From positions 1-11,049 of the forward strand of contig JAPLXX010000025.1 of the NCBI GenBank assembly GCA_026395855.1: a DNA stretch of 11,049 bases, in the 5' to 3' direction. Below are positions 1-6,186 of the stretch, piece by piece (the first letter of the stretch is position 1; every line of letters begins with the position of its first letter). The stretch is from Candidatus Pacearchaeota archaeon. Lineage in GTDB: Archaea; Nanobdellota; Nanobdellia; Pacearchaeales; GW2011-AR1. The notes under the pieces are model-generated. The model did not search any database. It was not told where the DNA came from and saw nothing but the letters and a program-made list of their open reading frames with translations. The translations under genes and the position numbers were made by a program.

Positions 1-28
1 AAGATAAAAGCTGTTTATAAATCTTATC

Positions 29-45
29 ACAACAATTCTTATAAA
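29..45 (+). promoter_or_regulatory. Archaeal promoter (BRE-like plus TATA) of the first gene
   Basis: The TATA element TTATAAA lies at 39-45, and its first base is 28 nt before the ATG at 67. That spacing puts the transcription start at or next to the start codon, so the mRNA is probably leaderless. The upstream ACAACAATT, in the BRE position, is shared with the ftsZ promoter near 3514. A second TATA-like TTATAAA at 15-21 has no obvious gene at the right distance. Confidence 0.6.
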
Positions 46-66
46 CAATATTTGGTGCTTTGTGAA

Positions 67-417
67 ATGGAACTAATTGCATTACTTTCTACAGGAAAAG
101 GAACATGGGCACAGGTCTCTGGCCTGATAAAATACGGAGAATGGGATAATATAATAATTCTCGGAAATGATTTTGCGCAGAAATTTACTTCTGAAAAAAA
201 ATTTGAGTTTATAAGAATTGATTTAGACAAGAAGCTTGTTGAGCTAAGGGATGAATTTAAGGAAAAGCTTAAGGGAAAAATAAGAGGAACAGAAGTTGCT
301 TTAAGTATCGCATCTGGAGAGGGAAAAGAGCACATGGCCCTCATATCGGCTCTTATCAATTTGCCTGTCGGCATAAGATTTGCAGCCCTCACGAAAGAGG
401 GAGTTGTAGATTTGTAA
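67..417 (+). CDS. Small Rossmann-like (possibly CARF-like) protein, function unknown
   Basis: A 116-residue soluble protein. The reading frame is open from a TTG at 52, but ATG 67 is preferred because it lies 28 nt after the start of the TATA box, the spacing seen at ftsZ and sepF. The pattern suggests an alternating alpha/beta fold: a first strand MELIALLSTG, a strand NIIILGND near residues 28-35, a strand FEFIRIDL, a lysine-rich helix, then EVALSIASGEGKEHMALISA followed by LPVGIRFAALT. The glycine-rich turn before a helix and a final strand resembles the C-terminal motif of CARF/HFX_2341-type ligand-binding domains. That likeness is by eye only, and no effector domain is attached. The next ORF starts 1 nt after its stop, so the two are probably cotranscribed. 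Alternatives are any other small Rossmannoid regulator. Confidence 0.75.
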   Translation: MELIALLSTGKGTWAQVSGLIKYGEWDNIIILGNDFAQKFTSEKKFEFIRIDLDKKLVELRDEFKEKLKGKIRGTEVALSIASGEGKEHMALISALINLPVGIRFAALTKEGVVDL

Positions 418-418
418 A

Positions 419-739
419 ATGTTCGTCGGAGTAGATCCACCCGCAGATATATTGTATACAAGCCCTTCGGATAAACCAGGGATATTTTATGGAGAAGCTT
501 GTCATAAAGTTGATGACGAATCTGCAAGAGCAAAAGTAAGAAGGTCTGAGATTAAGGACCCTATTTTATTAGGGTTACTTTCTGGAAAAACTATAGGGCA
601 AATAGTTCGGCGTTATGAGCCTTGCTTAAGAAATCAACATCATTTATGCAAAAGAGGAGAACAAGATATCTCAAGAAGATTAAATTCAAGAACTTTTGAG
701 ATTACAGAAGAACAGGAAGAAGAATTAGTTTCTGCTTAA
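419..739 (+). CDS. Unrecognised 106-residue protein
   Basis: I do not recognise this protein. It starts at an ATG 1 nt after the stop of the preceding gene (TAAaATG), the same tight junction seen at rpoP-pfdB, which supports a real two-gene operon. The N-terminal part is Pro/Gly/Asp-rich. The middle, around residues 47-66 (DPILLGLLSGKTIGQIVRRY), could form a helix-turn-helix-like helical pair. It is followed by a Cys/His cluster (C69, H74, H75, C77), and the end is acidic (EEQEEEL). There is no signal peptide or membrane segment. It ends tail to tail with the membrane protease gene, 2 bp apart. It could be a nucleic-acid-binding protein, but nothing in the sequence proves that. Confidence 0.6.
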   Translation: MFVGVDPPADILYTSPSDKPGIFYGEACHKVDDESARAKVRRSEIKDPILLGLLSGKTIGQIVRRYEPCLRNQHHLCKRGEQDISRRLNSRTFEITEEQEEELVSA

Positions 740-741
740 TT

Positions 742-2169
742 CTAAAAAAAACTAAAAGCCCACAGCACCATCAGCAACAGCAAAATAAACAAGAACAAAT
801 ATGTTGAAAATGCAAAAGCTCTTTTTGCGATTTTCTCGCTTCTGGTAATTCCTAAAACAGTTAGATAAAAAAATCTTCCTCCGTCAAAAATTCCAACAGG
901 AAGCATGTTGACTAATGCAACGCTTATGCTTATTATTATGATCCACCAAAGCAGATTATAGATAAATATGCTCATCCCTCCGAGTTCTGGTTCGTAATAA
1001 ACATTAGATTGCCTGAAAGATGCAAGCTTGCCGACTAATCTTGAAAAAAATCCACCAGGCTCTTTTGCATAAAAACCTATGCCAAGCCATGCAACTCCTG
1101 GCTTGTCAGGATGCTCTTCAAGTGTTATTTCTTTTTCAGAAAATCCCGTATCTGTTTTTTCAGTTATAATGATTCTATCTCCTGGTTTGTATTTTTCAAA
1201 TTCTTCTTTAAGCTTTTCCATGCTGTCTATTTTAATTCCATTTATCCCCAGAATTATGCTGCTGAGATTTGCCTTTATTGCAGGAGCATTGTCATAAACA
1301 AAAATTATTCCGGAATTATCTTTTTGGGTTTCAAGAACTTCTTTTGTTGCAAGATAGGTTTCATTGTTAAATGTTATATTGTTAAATCCATCTGCGCTTG
1401 AGAGATTTAGAATTTTTTCATAAGAAGCATTGCTTACAGGAATGCTGTTTATCATGGAAATTCCCGAAATTGTTATAGTAGATGTTGCATAGCTGTCAAA
1501 TATAACTCCTGAAGGGGAAAAAGCCAGGGCAAAGAATCCGAATAAAATCAGCAAAAATAAGCCAGCTGTAATCAAATTTGCAAATGTTCCTGCAGACAAT
1601 ATAGCTAGCTGCGGAATTTTTTTCTTTTTAGTCATTTTTTTCTCATCAGGCTCTACAAAAGCAGCAAGGAATATTGGTAAAAAATAAGGGAAAAATCCAA
1701 AGCCAGTTGTCTTTATTCTAACTTTATTGTATGCAGCAAATATTCCATGCGCCATTTCATGAGTTATGGCAATTACTGCAAGAATTATTATCCAATAGCT
1801 GAAATAAAAAGGCGGTAGAAAATCCAATTTAAACACTTGGGGAAGATAAGGAAAAAGAGGAAGAATAGGCGGAACTTTTATTGCTCTAACTATTGCCGGA
1901 TTAAAAATATAAACCTTCAATAAGGTATAAATCATATAAAGCACGCCAGCCATCAGTGCATATCCTGCAAGAATAGAAACATAGCTCAGGAATTTAAGAG
2001 TTTTTTGATATTTTGTTCCAAGATAATTTATCAGCTTTATTCCCCATTTTGTCTTGTATAGCACCAAAAGTCCTTCTCTTTTCAGATTTCTTTTTCTTAT
2101 ATAAAGAAAGCTGGAGAAAAATATTAAAAATATTGCTAGAAATATCAGATCATACATCAAAAAACTCAT
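742..2169 (-). CDS. Site-2-protease-like membrane metalloprotease (M50) with PDZ domain
   Basis: A 475-residue polytopic membrane zinc protease that would cleave transmembrane substrates within the lipid bilayer. The zinc motif HEMAH is at residues 137-141 inside a hydrophobic segment. SAGTFANL (192-199) corresponds to the AGxxxN region of S2P enzymes. The third ligand motif NMLPVGIFDGG is at 421-431, with D429. Hydrophobic helices also occur at about 4-23, 58-90, 125-146, 160-172, 187-218, 400-425 and 450-475. Between the second and third motifs is an extracytoplasmic insert containing a PDZ-like domain (about 286-350, with APAIKANLSSIILGINGIKI). The length fits archaeal S2P proteins. The gene lies 51 bp after L40e on the same strand, and a weak CAATAAA element 29 nt before the ATG could give it its own leaderless transcript. 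A T-rich tract overlaps its last codons and could terminate it. Confidence 0.95.
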   Translation of the reverse strand: MSFLMYDLIFLAIFLIFFSSFLYIRKRNLKREGLLVLYKTKWGIKLINYLGTKYQKTLKFLSYVSILAGYALMAGVLYMIYTLLKVYIFNPAIVRAIKVPPILPLFPYLPQVFKLDFLPPFYFSYWIIILAVIAITHEMAHGIFAAYNKVRIKTTGFGFFPYFLPIFLAAFVEPDEKKMTKKKKIPQLAILSAGTFANLITAGLFLLILFGFFALAFSPSGVIFDSYATSTITISGISMINSIPVSNASYEKILNLSSADGFNNITFNNETYLATKEVLETQKDNSGIIFVYDNAPAIKANLSSIILGINGIKIDSMEKLKEEFEKYKPGDRIIITEKTDTGFSEKEITLEEHPDKPGVAWLGIGFYAKEPGGFFSRLVGKLASFRQSNVYYEPELGGMSIFIYNLLWWIIIISISVALVNMLPVGIFDGGRFFYLTVLGITRSEKIAKRAFAFSTYLFLFILLLLMVLWAFSFF

Positions 2170-2220
2170 TTTATTTTCGTTCGTTTGTCAATTTATTGGC
2201 GAATGGGTGGAAATGTTTCA

Positions 2221-2382
2221 TCATTTCCTTTTTATAGGGCGGAATGCTTTTTTTCCGCATTTCCTGCACCTAACTTTTCCCCTCAATATTTTCTGCGGTT
2301 CTGCCCTCATTTTAGACTGACAATTCTTGCAAACAAAAATATTCTTAAAAAGTCTGTTAGTTGCTTCAAGTATTTTAGCCAT
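2221..2382 (-). CDS. rpl40e: Ribosomal protein L40e
   Basis: A 53-residue zinc-ribbon ribosomal protein of the large subunit. It begins MAKILEATNRLFKNIFVCKN. Two Cys pairs, C18/C21 and C39/C42, would bind one zinc. The pattern KxRAxPxK...GKVRCRKCGKKAFRP, with a basic tail KRK, matches archaeal L40e. The ATG is 1 nt after the eIF5A stop (TAAcATG), so it must be translated from the eIF5A transcript. There is no ubiquitin fusion, as expected for archaea. The gene is short enough to fall below common ORF cut-offs, and the overlapping plus-strand frame at 2185-2400 is a shadow. Confidence 0.92.
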   Translation of the reverse strand: MAKILEATNRLFKNIFVCKNCQSKMRAEPQKILRGKVRCRKCGKKAFRPIKRK

Positions 2383-2383
2383 G

Positions 2384-2770
2384 TTATATTTTTCGTTTGA
2401 TTATTTTTCTTCCTTCAATATCCCAGTATTCTACGCTGGAATTAGTGTCAATTTCTGCCTTTAGTTCTTCAGGAACATCCATATCAAGAGTTTCAAAACT
2501 TTCAATATCCATCACGCTTGCTCTGTCTCCTACAGACAAGACCTGGCCTTTTCTCTTGTCAATCATCGGAACATCAAATCTTTCATGCCCTGGAACAGCC
2601 ACTATCTTCTTTTGTCCAGATACTATATCCTCAAGCTCTATTCTGCATTTTGATGCGCCATGCTTTCCTGTCTTACTTATATCAACCTTTTTTACAGTAT
2701 ATACAGACCCTTCAATCATAATATTTGTGCCCGGTTTTGCATCATGCGCATTAATAATTTTTAAAACCAT
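2384..2770 (-). CDS. eif5A: Translation initiation factor 5A (hypusine-containing)
   Basis: A 128-residue archaeal IF5A, the homologue of bacterial EF-P, which relieves ribosome stalling at proline-rich and other slow sequences. The first domain contains the hypusination loop SKTGKHGASK with the modifiable lysine K36. The second is an OB fold ending in EYWDIEGRKI. The frame stays open upstream to 2881, but the start at 2770 (MVLKIINAHDAKPGT) matches the family N-terminus and lies 28 nt downstream of a minus-strand TTTTAAA element, so the mRNA is probably leaderless. It heads a pair with L40e. Confidence 0.97.
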   Translation of the reverse strand: MVLKIINAHDAKPGTNIMIEGSVYTVKKVDISKTGKHGASKCRIELEDIVSGQKKIVAVPGHERFDVPMIDKRKGQVLSVGDRASVMDIESFETLDMDVPEELKAEIDTNSSVEYWDIEGRKIIKRKI

Positions 2771-2790
2771 ATTTAAGAAAGAGGAAATAC

Positions 2791-2800
2791 GTTTAAAAAG
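2791..2800. promoter_or_regulatory. Shared TTTAAA promoter element between eIF5A and FKBP genes
   Basis: In this divergent gap the only good TATA-like element is GTTTAAAAAG, which contains the self-complementary TTTAAA. Read on the minus strand it sits 28 nt before the eIF5A ATG. Read on the plus strand it sits 37 nt before the FKBP ATG, which would leave an FKBP leader of about 9 nt. One TBP site may therefore serve both genes, with orientation set by the flanking BRE bases. Confidence 0.5.
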
Positions 2801-2828
2801 GTTTTTGATTAAACATAATAAATAGAAA

Positions 2829-3497
2829 ATGCCATTAAACAAAAAAGATTTTATTGAAATAGATTTTACAGGAAAAGTCAAGGACGGGGAAATTTTTGAT
2901 TCAACTATAAAAGAAGACGTGGAAAAACTGCATGAAGGACACGATCATTCCATAGAGGCAAAGCCGTTTGTTTTTTGTCTTGGAGAAGGAATGTTCCTGA
3001 AATCAATTGAAGATTTTCTTATAGGAAAAGAAACAGGAAGCTATGAAATTGAGCTGTCTCCAGAACAGGCATTCGGAAAAAGAGATTCTTCTTTGATTAA
3101 AATGGTTCCTATTAAAGTATTTCTAGAGCAAAAGATAAATCCTATTCCAGGAATTTTGCTTAATTTTGACGGAAGAATAGGAAAAACCCTGACTGTTTCT
3201 GGAGGAAGAGTAATGGTTGATTTCAACAATCCTCTTGCAGGAAAAATAGTTGTCTACAAAATAAATGTTAAAAGAAAAATAACAGATATTAATGAAAAAG
3301 TTAAGGCGCTTAATGAATTCTTGTTCAGAAAAGACTTTGAATTCACAGTTGAAGATAAAAAACTTGTTCTAAAAACAGAAAAAAACATGAAAAAATTCGC
3401 AGGGATGTTTAAAGACAAGTTTAAGGAGATTCTGGACCTGGATTTGGAGGTTATAGAGGTTTCTGAAGCAAAAAAAGAGGAAAAAAAGACAGCATAA
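2829..3497 (+). CDS. FKBP-type peptidyl-prolyl isomerase, SlyD-like, long form
   Basis: A 222-residue cytoplasmic prolyl isomerase and probable folding chaperone. The FKBP half-domains are at about 6-85 (FIEIDFTGKVKDGEIFDST and a FVFCLGEGM strand followed by ELSPEQAFGKRD) and about 127-150 (VDFNNPLAGKIVVYKINV). Between them is the insert-in-flap chaperone domain (about 86-127, with IPGILLNFDGR), as in SlyD. A C-terminal extension of about 70 residues (LNEFLFRKDFEF to the end), finishing in a Lys/Glu tail, is typical of the long archaeal FKBPs. A His-rich stretch EGHDHS near residue 36 lies in the loop before the flap. It is divergent from eIF5A and followed by the separate ftsZ promoter. Confidence 0.95.
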   Translation: MPLNKKDFIEIDFTGKVKDGEIFDSTIKEDVEKLHEGHDHSIEAKPFVFCLGEGMFLKSIEDFLIGKETGSYEIELSPEQAFGKRDSSLIKMVPIKVFLEQKINPIPGILLNFDGRIGKTLTVSGGRVMVDFNNPLAGKIVVYKINVKRKITDINEKVKALNEFLFRKDFEFTVEDKKLVLKTEKNMKKFAGMFKDKFKEILDLDLEVIEVSEAKKEEKKTA

Positions 3498-3513
3498 ATA
3501 CACTCTGAAAAGC

Positions 3514-3530
3514 ACAACAATTTTTATAAA
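3514..3530 (+). promoter_or_regulatory. ftsZ promoter
   Basis: TTATAAA at 3524-3530 begins 28 nt before the ftsZ ATG, so the mRNA is probably leaderless. The preceding ACAACAATT matches the promoter of the first gene in the window. Over the aligned 42 bases ending in ATGG, 31 are identical, and 20 of the first 22 match. Confidence 0.7.
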
Positions 3531-3551
3531 TAATAATTTGCTGTATTCGGA

Positions 3552-4637
3552 ATGGAAGATGTGTATGAAACAGAATTTTCTTCAGATGTAAAAGAAATTG
3601 ACAAGGAGCTTGCAGAGCTTTTGAAAAAGCAGTCTGCAAAAATAAAAGTGATAGGTGTTGGGGGCGGCGGAGGAAATTCTCTTAGCAGAATGAAGGAAAT
3701 TGGAATTAAAGGCGGAGAGCTGATAGCAATAAATACAGATGCTCAGGATTTGCTTTACAGCAATGCCGACCAGAAAATTTTGATAGGAAGAGAGCTTACC
3801 CAGGGACTTGGTGCAGGAAGCAATCCAAAAGTAGGAGAAGAAGCTGCCAAGGAATCAGAGGCAGATATAAAGAAAAAAATCTCTGGAAGCGACATGATAT
3901 TTATTACCTGTGGCTTAGGCGGAGGAACAGGAACAGGGGCAGCACCTGTTGTTGCATCTCTTGCTAAAAAACAAGGTGCTTTAACTATAGGCGTCGTCAC
4001 ACTTCCTTTTACTATAGAAGGAAAAAAAAGGCTGGAAAATGCTGCAAATGGGCTTGAGAAACTGGAAGCTGTTGTTGATACTTTAATAGTTATCCCAAAT
4101 GATAAGCTTCTCGAGCTTGCTCCTGAATTGCCTCTTCACACAGCTTTTAAAATTGCAGACGAAATTCTCACAAACGCCGTTAAAGGTGTTACAGAATTAG
4201 TGACTATAACAGGGCTTGTTAATCTTGATTTTGCAGATGTCAAAGCAGTAATGGTTGACGGTGGTGTTTCATTGATTGGGATGGGTGAATCAGACAGCAC
4301 AAATCGCGCAGCAGAATCTGTGGAAAAAGCAATAAATAATCCTCTTCTGGATGTTGATATTTCAAATGCTTCAGGTGCTCTTGTAAATATTATCGGAGGA
4401 CCAGACATGAGCCTTGATGAATGCAAGGTAATAATAGAAACAGTCGGAAGCAAGCTAAGCCCTTATGCAAAATTAATCTGGGGCGCACAGATTTCTCCAG
4501 ACATGGAAAAATCAATTAGGGTTCTTTTAATTGTTACAGGAGTAAAAAGTTCTCAGATACTTGGGCAGGGAGAAACCATAGAGAGCATAAAGCATAAGGA
4601 AATAGAGGAAGAATTAGGCATAGAATTTTTTGAGTAA
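3552..4637 (+). CDS. ftsZ: Cell division GTPase FtsZ
   Basis: A 361-residue tubulin-fold GTPase that polymerises at midcell to build the division ring. It has an N-terminal extension of about 30 residues, then the first nucleotide loop IKVIGVGGGGGN (31-42), the tubulin signature GGGTGTG (123-129), and the T7 synergy loop NLDFADV (224-230) with the catalytic aspartates. The C-terminal domain is followed by a short tail ending in EEELGIEFFE, a plausible docking peptide for a partner such as SepF (inference). It resembles the archaeal FtsZ1 group more than FtsZ2, judged by eye. It is transcribed from its own leaderless promoter and followed 2 bp later by an exported metallopeptidase gene. Confidence 0.98.
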   Translation: MEDVYETEFSSDVKEIDKELAELLKKQSAKIKVIGVGGGGGNSLSRMKEIGIKGGELIAINTDAQDLLYSNADQKILIGRELTQGLGAGSNPKVGEEAAKESEADIKKKISGSDMIFITCGLGGGTGTGAAPVVASLAKKQGALTIGVVTLPFTIEGKKRLENAANGLEKLEAVVDTLIVIPNDKLLELAPELPLHTAFKIADEILTNAVKGVTELVTITGLVNLDFADVKAVMVDGGVSLIGMGESDSTNRAAESVEKAINNPLLDVDISNASGALVNIIGGPDMSLDECKVIIETVGSKLSPYAKLIWGAQISPDMEKSIRVLLIVTGVKSSQILGQGETIESIKHKEIEEELGIEFFE

Positions 4638-4639
4638 AA

Positions 4640-5386
4640 ATGGGTTTCAGAAGATTTGTAAATATATTATTTGCCGCTTCAACACTTTTGCTTACGTCTT
4701 ACAATGATATATTACCTCCAATAAACATTAAATGCAACGAATCTCCTATCCCTTCTTATTATGTTGCGGGAAAAGGTTCTAACTTAATTGATTGTATTAA
4801 CAATAATTACAAATCAAAATACAAAAAAGTTAAAGATTTTATAGGTGTGAAAGACACAACTATGCCTGGATTAAGATACGATTATCTTCCAGGAACAACA
4901 ATTGGATTTTACAGCGCAAGAAGTGATGTAATGACATTTGATACTAGCAAGGTGATTTATATTAATAATGATACTAGATGTGATTTTCCTATAATGCATG
5001 AATCCGCGCATGCTCTTTTAAACAGGAAGAGCCAGGAAATAGGCAATGGAATATGGACAAAATTTTCAGCAAGCGATAGGCGCAACTTCACGCTTAGCGA
5101 TTATGGTTTAGAACTTATTTCAGAGGGATTAGCAAATTACACAAGTAAAGAAAATAAAAGTAAAAATAATAATATAAACTGGCCTAGAAATCGTGAGGAA
5201 TTTTATTGTGGAAGCCCATATAATTTTGGAAATTATTTAGTTACAAACATTATGGATGAATTTGGTGCTATTGCTATTCCATTCATGATAAAAAATCCTC
5301 CAACAGGAACAGAAGTTTTTTATCCGACAGAATGGCAGAATAGAATAAGAAGATTAATAATAAACTCGCAAAGAAGCAGAAGATAA
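4640..5386 (+). CDS. Exported HExxH metallopeptidase (gluzincin-like), cotranscribed with ftsZ
   Basis: A 248-residue protein with an N-terminal signal sequence: R4/R5, then the hydrophobic FVNILFAASTLLLTS, ending near residue 20. The mature part carries a zinc site HESAH (120-124). A second motif, SEGLANY (161-167), would supply the third ligand E162, the arrangement of gluzincin peptidases with an EGxAxY motif. Four cysteines (C32, C52, C114, C190) could form disulfides outside the cell. No cell-wall-binding domain is visible, and the protein family is not recognised more precisely. The ATG is only 2 bp after the ftsZ stop, so it must share the ftsZ transcript. Substrate and role are unknown; action on the S-layer, the cell surface or a host-contact protein is speculation. 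Confidence 0.85.
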   Translation: MGFRRFVNILFAASTLLLTSYNDILPPINIKCNESPIPSYYVAGKGSNLIDCINNNYKSKYKKVKDFIGVKDTTMPGLRYDYLPGTTIGFYSARSDVMTFDTSKVIYINNDTRCDFPIMHESAHALLNRKSQEIGNGIWTKFSASDRRNFTLSDYGLELISEGLANYTSKENKSKNNNINWPRNREEFYCGSPYNFGNYLVTNIMDEFGAIAIPFMIKNPPTGTEVFYPTEWQNRIRRLIINSQRSRR

Positions 5387-5404
5387 ATTCTCGGTTTTCT
5401 AAAC

Positions 5405-5412
5405 TTTTAAAA
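5405..5412 (+). promoter_or_regulatory. secE promoter (TATA-like TTTTAAAA)
   Basis: A TTTTAAAA element starts 30 nt before the secE ATG in the 48-bp gap after the metallopeptidase gene. The distance fits the leaderless pattern of this window. Confidence 0.5.
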
Positions 5413-5434
5413 ACTCTCTGCTTTTATTTAGATT

Positions 5435-5617
5435 ATGAAACTAACTGAAAACCTTAAAGCATTTTTTGAAAAATCGAAAAGAGTATGGCTTGTCCTAAAA
5501 AAGCCGTCCAGAAAAGAGTTTGAAATGGTTGCAAAAGTATCTGCAATCGGAGTTCTCGTGCTGGGCGCAATTGGTTTTCTTGTATCTATTATAATAAAGG
5601 TTTTGTTCTTTAAGTAA
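5435..5617 (+). CDS. secE: Preprotein translocase subunit SecE (Sec61 gamma)
   Basis: A 60-residue subunit of the SecYE translocon that clamps the two halves of SecY. An amphipathic N-terminal helix (KLTENLKAFFEKSKRVW) leads into KKPSRKEFEMVAKVS, the conserved Sec61-gamma segment at the membrane surface. A single transmembrane helix follows (about 35-57, GVLVLGAIGFLVSIIIKVLF). Size and order match archaeal SecE. It precedes spt5 and L11, as in many archaea. Confidence 0.95.
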   Translation: MKLTENLKAFFEKSKRVWLVLKKPSRKEFEMVAKVSAIGVLVLGAIGFLVSIIIKVLFFK

Positions 5618-5624
5618 ATCTAAA

Positions 5625-5652
5625 AAATTTATCTTGAGGATAAATTTATAAA
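5625..5652 (+). promoter_or_regulatory. Inverted repeat overlapping the spt5 operon TATA box
   Basis: A 9-bp perfect inverted repeat, AAATTTATC (5625-5633) and GATAAATTT (5639-5647), with loop TTGAG, lies just after the secE stop. Its right arm overlaps the TATA box TTATAAA (5646-5652). It may be a symmetric operator for the spt5-L11 transcript or a terminator hairpin for secE. A U-run does not follow it, which makes the terminator reading weaker. Confidence 0.5.
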
Positions 5653-5671
5653 CCCAAATCTTTAATAATGA

Positions 5672-5707
5672 TTGTCTATTTCTTAAAAAGTTAAGGCATA
5701 GACGGAG
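5672..5707 (+). promoter_or_regulatory. 5'-terminal leader hairpin of the spt5-L11 transcript
   Basis: GTCTAT (5674-5679) pairs with ATAGAC (5698-5703), and CTTAA (5682-5686) pairs with TTAAG (5691-5695) around an AAAG loop. One mismatch (5680/5697) and one U-G pair (5681/5696) lie between the stems, and two U-G pairs (5672/5705, 5673/5704) extend the base. The TATA box at 5646 predicts transcription from about 5674, so the hairpin would be the very 5' end of the mRNA. A GGAG just after it (5704-5707) ends 14 nt before the ATG and is partly in the extended stem. This could be an autoregulatory or stability element. Confidence 0.55.
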
Positions 5708-5721
5708 CTAAAAATAAGAAA

Positions 5722-6186
5722 ATGATTTTTATAATAAAAGTAACAACAAACAAAGAAGAAAGAGCAGTGGACATGATCGCTGACAGAGCTGAAAAAAAAG
5801 CGCTGAGCACATACGCTGTTCTGAGGCCGCATGGGCTTCGTGGCTATGTTCTTCTCGAAGCAGAAGACAGAGAAAGTGCTGAAGAATCTGTTTTCAATCT
5901 TCCTTATGTAAAAGGAATAATTGGGAAAACTATAGGTTATGAAGAAATAAAAAATATGGTAGAACCTTCTGTGTCAACTGTTTCAATAAAAGAAGGAGAT
6001 ATTGTTGAAATAATTGCAGAGCCGTTCAAAAAGGAAAAAGCAAAAGTTTTAAGAATTGACAAACAAAAAGAAGAAGTAGTTGTAAGCCTCTTGGGCGCTG
6101 TTGTGCCTTTGCCTGTAACAATAAAAATAGATAATGTTCGGGTTATAAGAAGAGACGAATCAGGAGAAGAAGAAAATGCAGATTAA
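5722..6186 (+). CDS. spt5: Transcription elongation factor Spt5 (archaeal NusG)
   Basis: A 154-residue factor that binds the RNA polymerase clamp with Spt4 and increases processivity. The NGN domain is at about 1-85 (IIKVTTNKEERAVDMIADRA, then LRPHGLRGYVLLEAED and a VKGIIG strand). A KOW domain follows (about 91-148, IKEGDIVEIIAEPFKKEKAK to the VRVIRR strand), with an acidic tail. It has a structured leader of about 48 nt rather than a leaderless start, unlike several neighbours. Its last 11 bp overlap the start of L11, which indicates translational coupling. Confidence 0.97.
   Translation: MIFIIKVTTNKEERAVDMIADRAEKKALSTYAVLRPHGLRGYVLLEAEDRESAEESVFNLPYVKGIIGKTIGYEEIKNMVEPSVSTVSIKEGDIVEIIAEPFKKEKAKVLRIDKQKEEVVVSLLGAVVPLPVTIKIDNVRVIRRDESGEEENAD

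Noticed and set aside
52..66. TTG start for the first gene
   Set aside because: ATG 67 gives the 28-nt TATA spacing seen at ftsZ and sepF. TTG 52 would lie upstream of the predicted transcription start.
39..533. Minus-strand ORF of 164 residues
   Set aside because: It lies opposite two tightly coupled plus-strand genes with a clear promoter, and its Ser/Phe/Leu-rich composition is typical of an antisense shadow.
2185..2400. Plus-strand ORF of 71 residues in the gap before the membrane protease
   Set aside because: It is antisense to the L40e gene, which has a convincing zinc-ribbon sequence.
2397..2825. Plus-strand ORF over the eIF5A gene
   Set aside because: It is the reverse of a clearly recognisable eIF5A and has no family features.
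3544..3556. TTCGGAATGG at the ftsZ start as another operator half-site
   Set aside because: It has only the left arm, and no partner arm or second copy at 25 bp; a five-base match is expected by chance.
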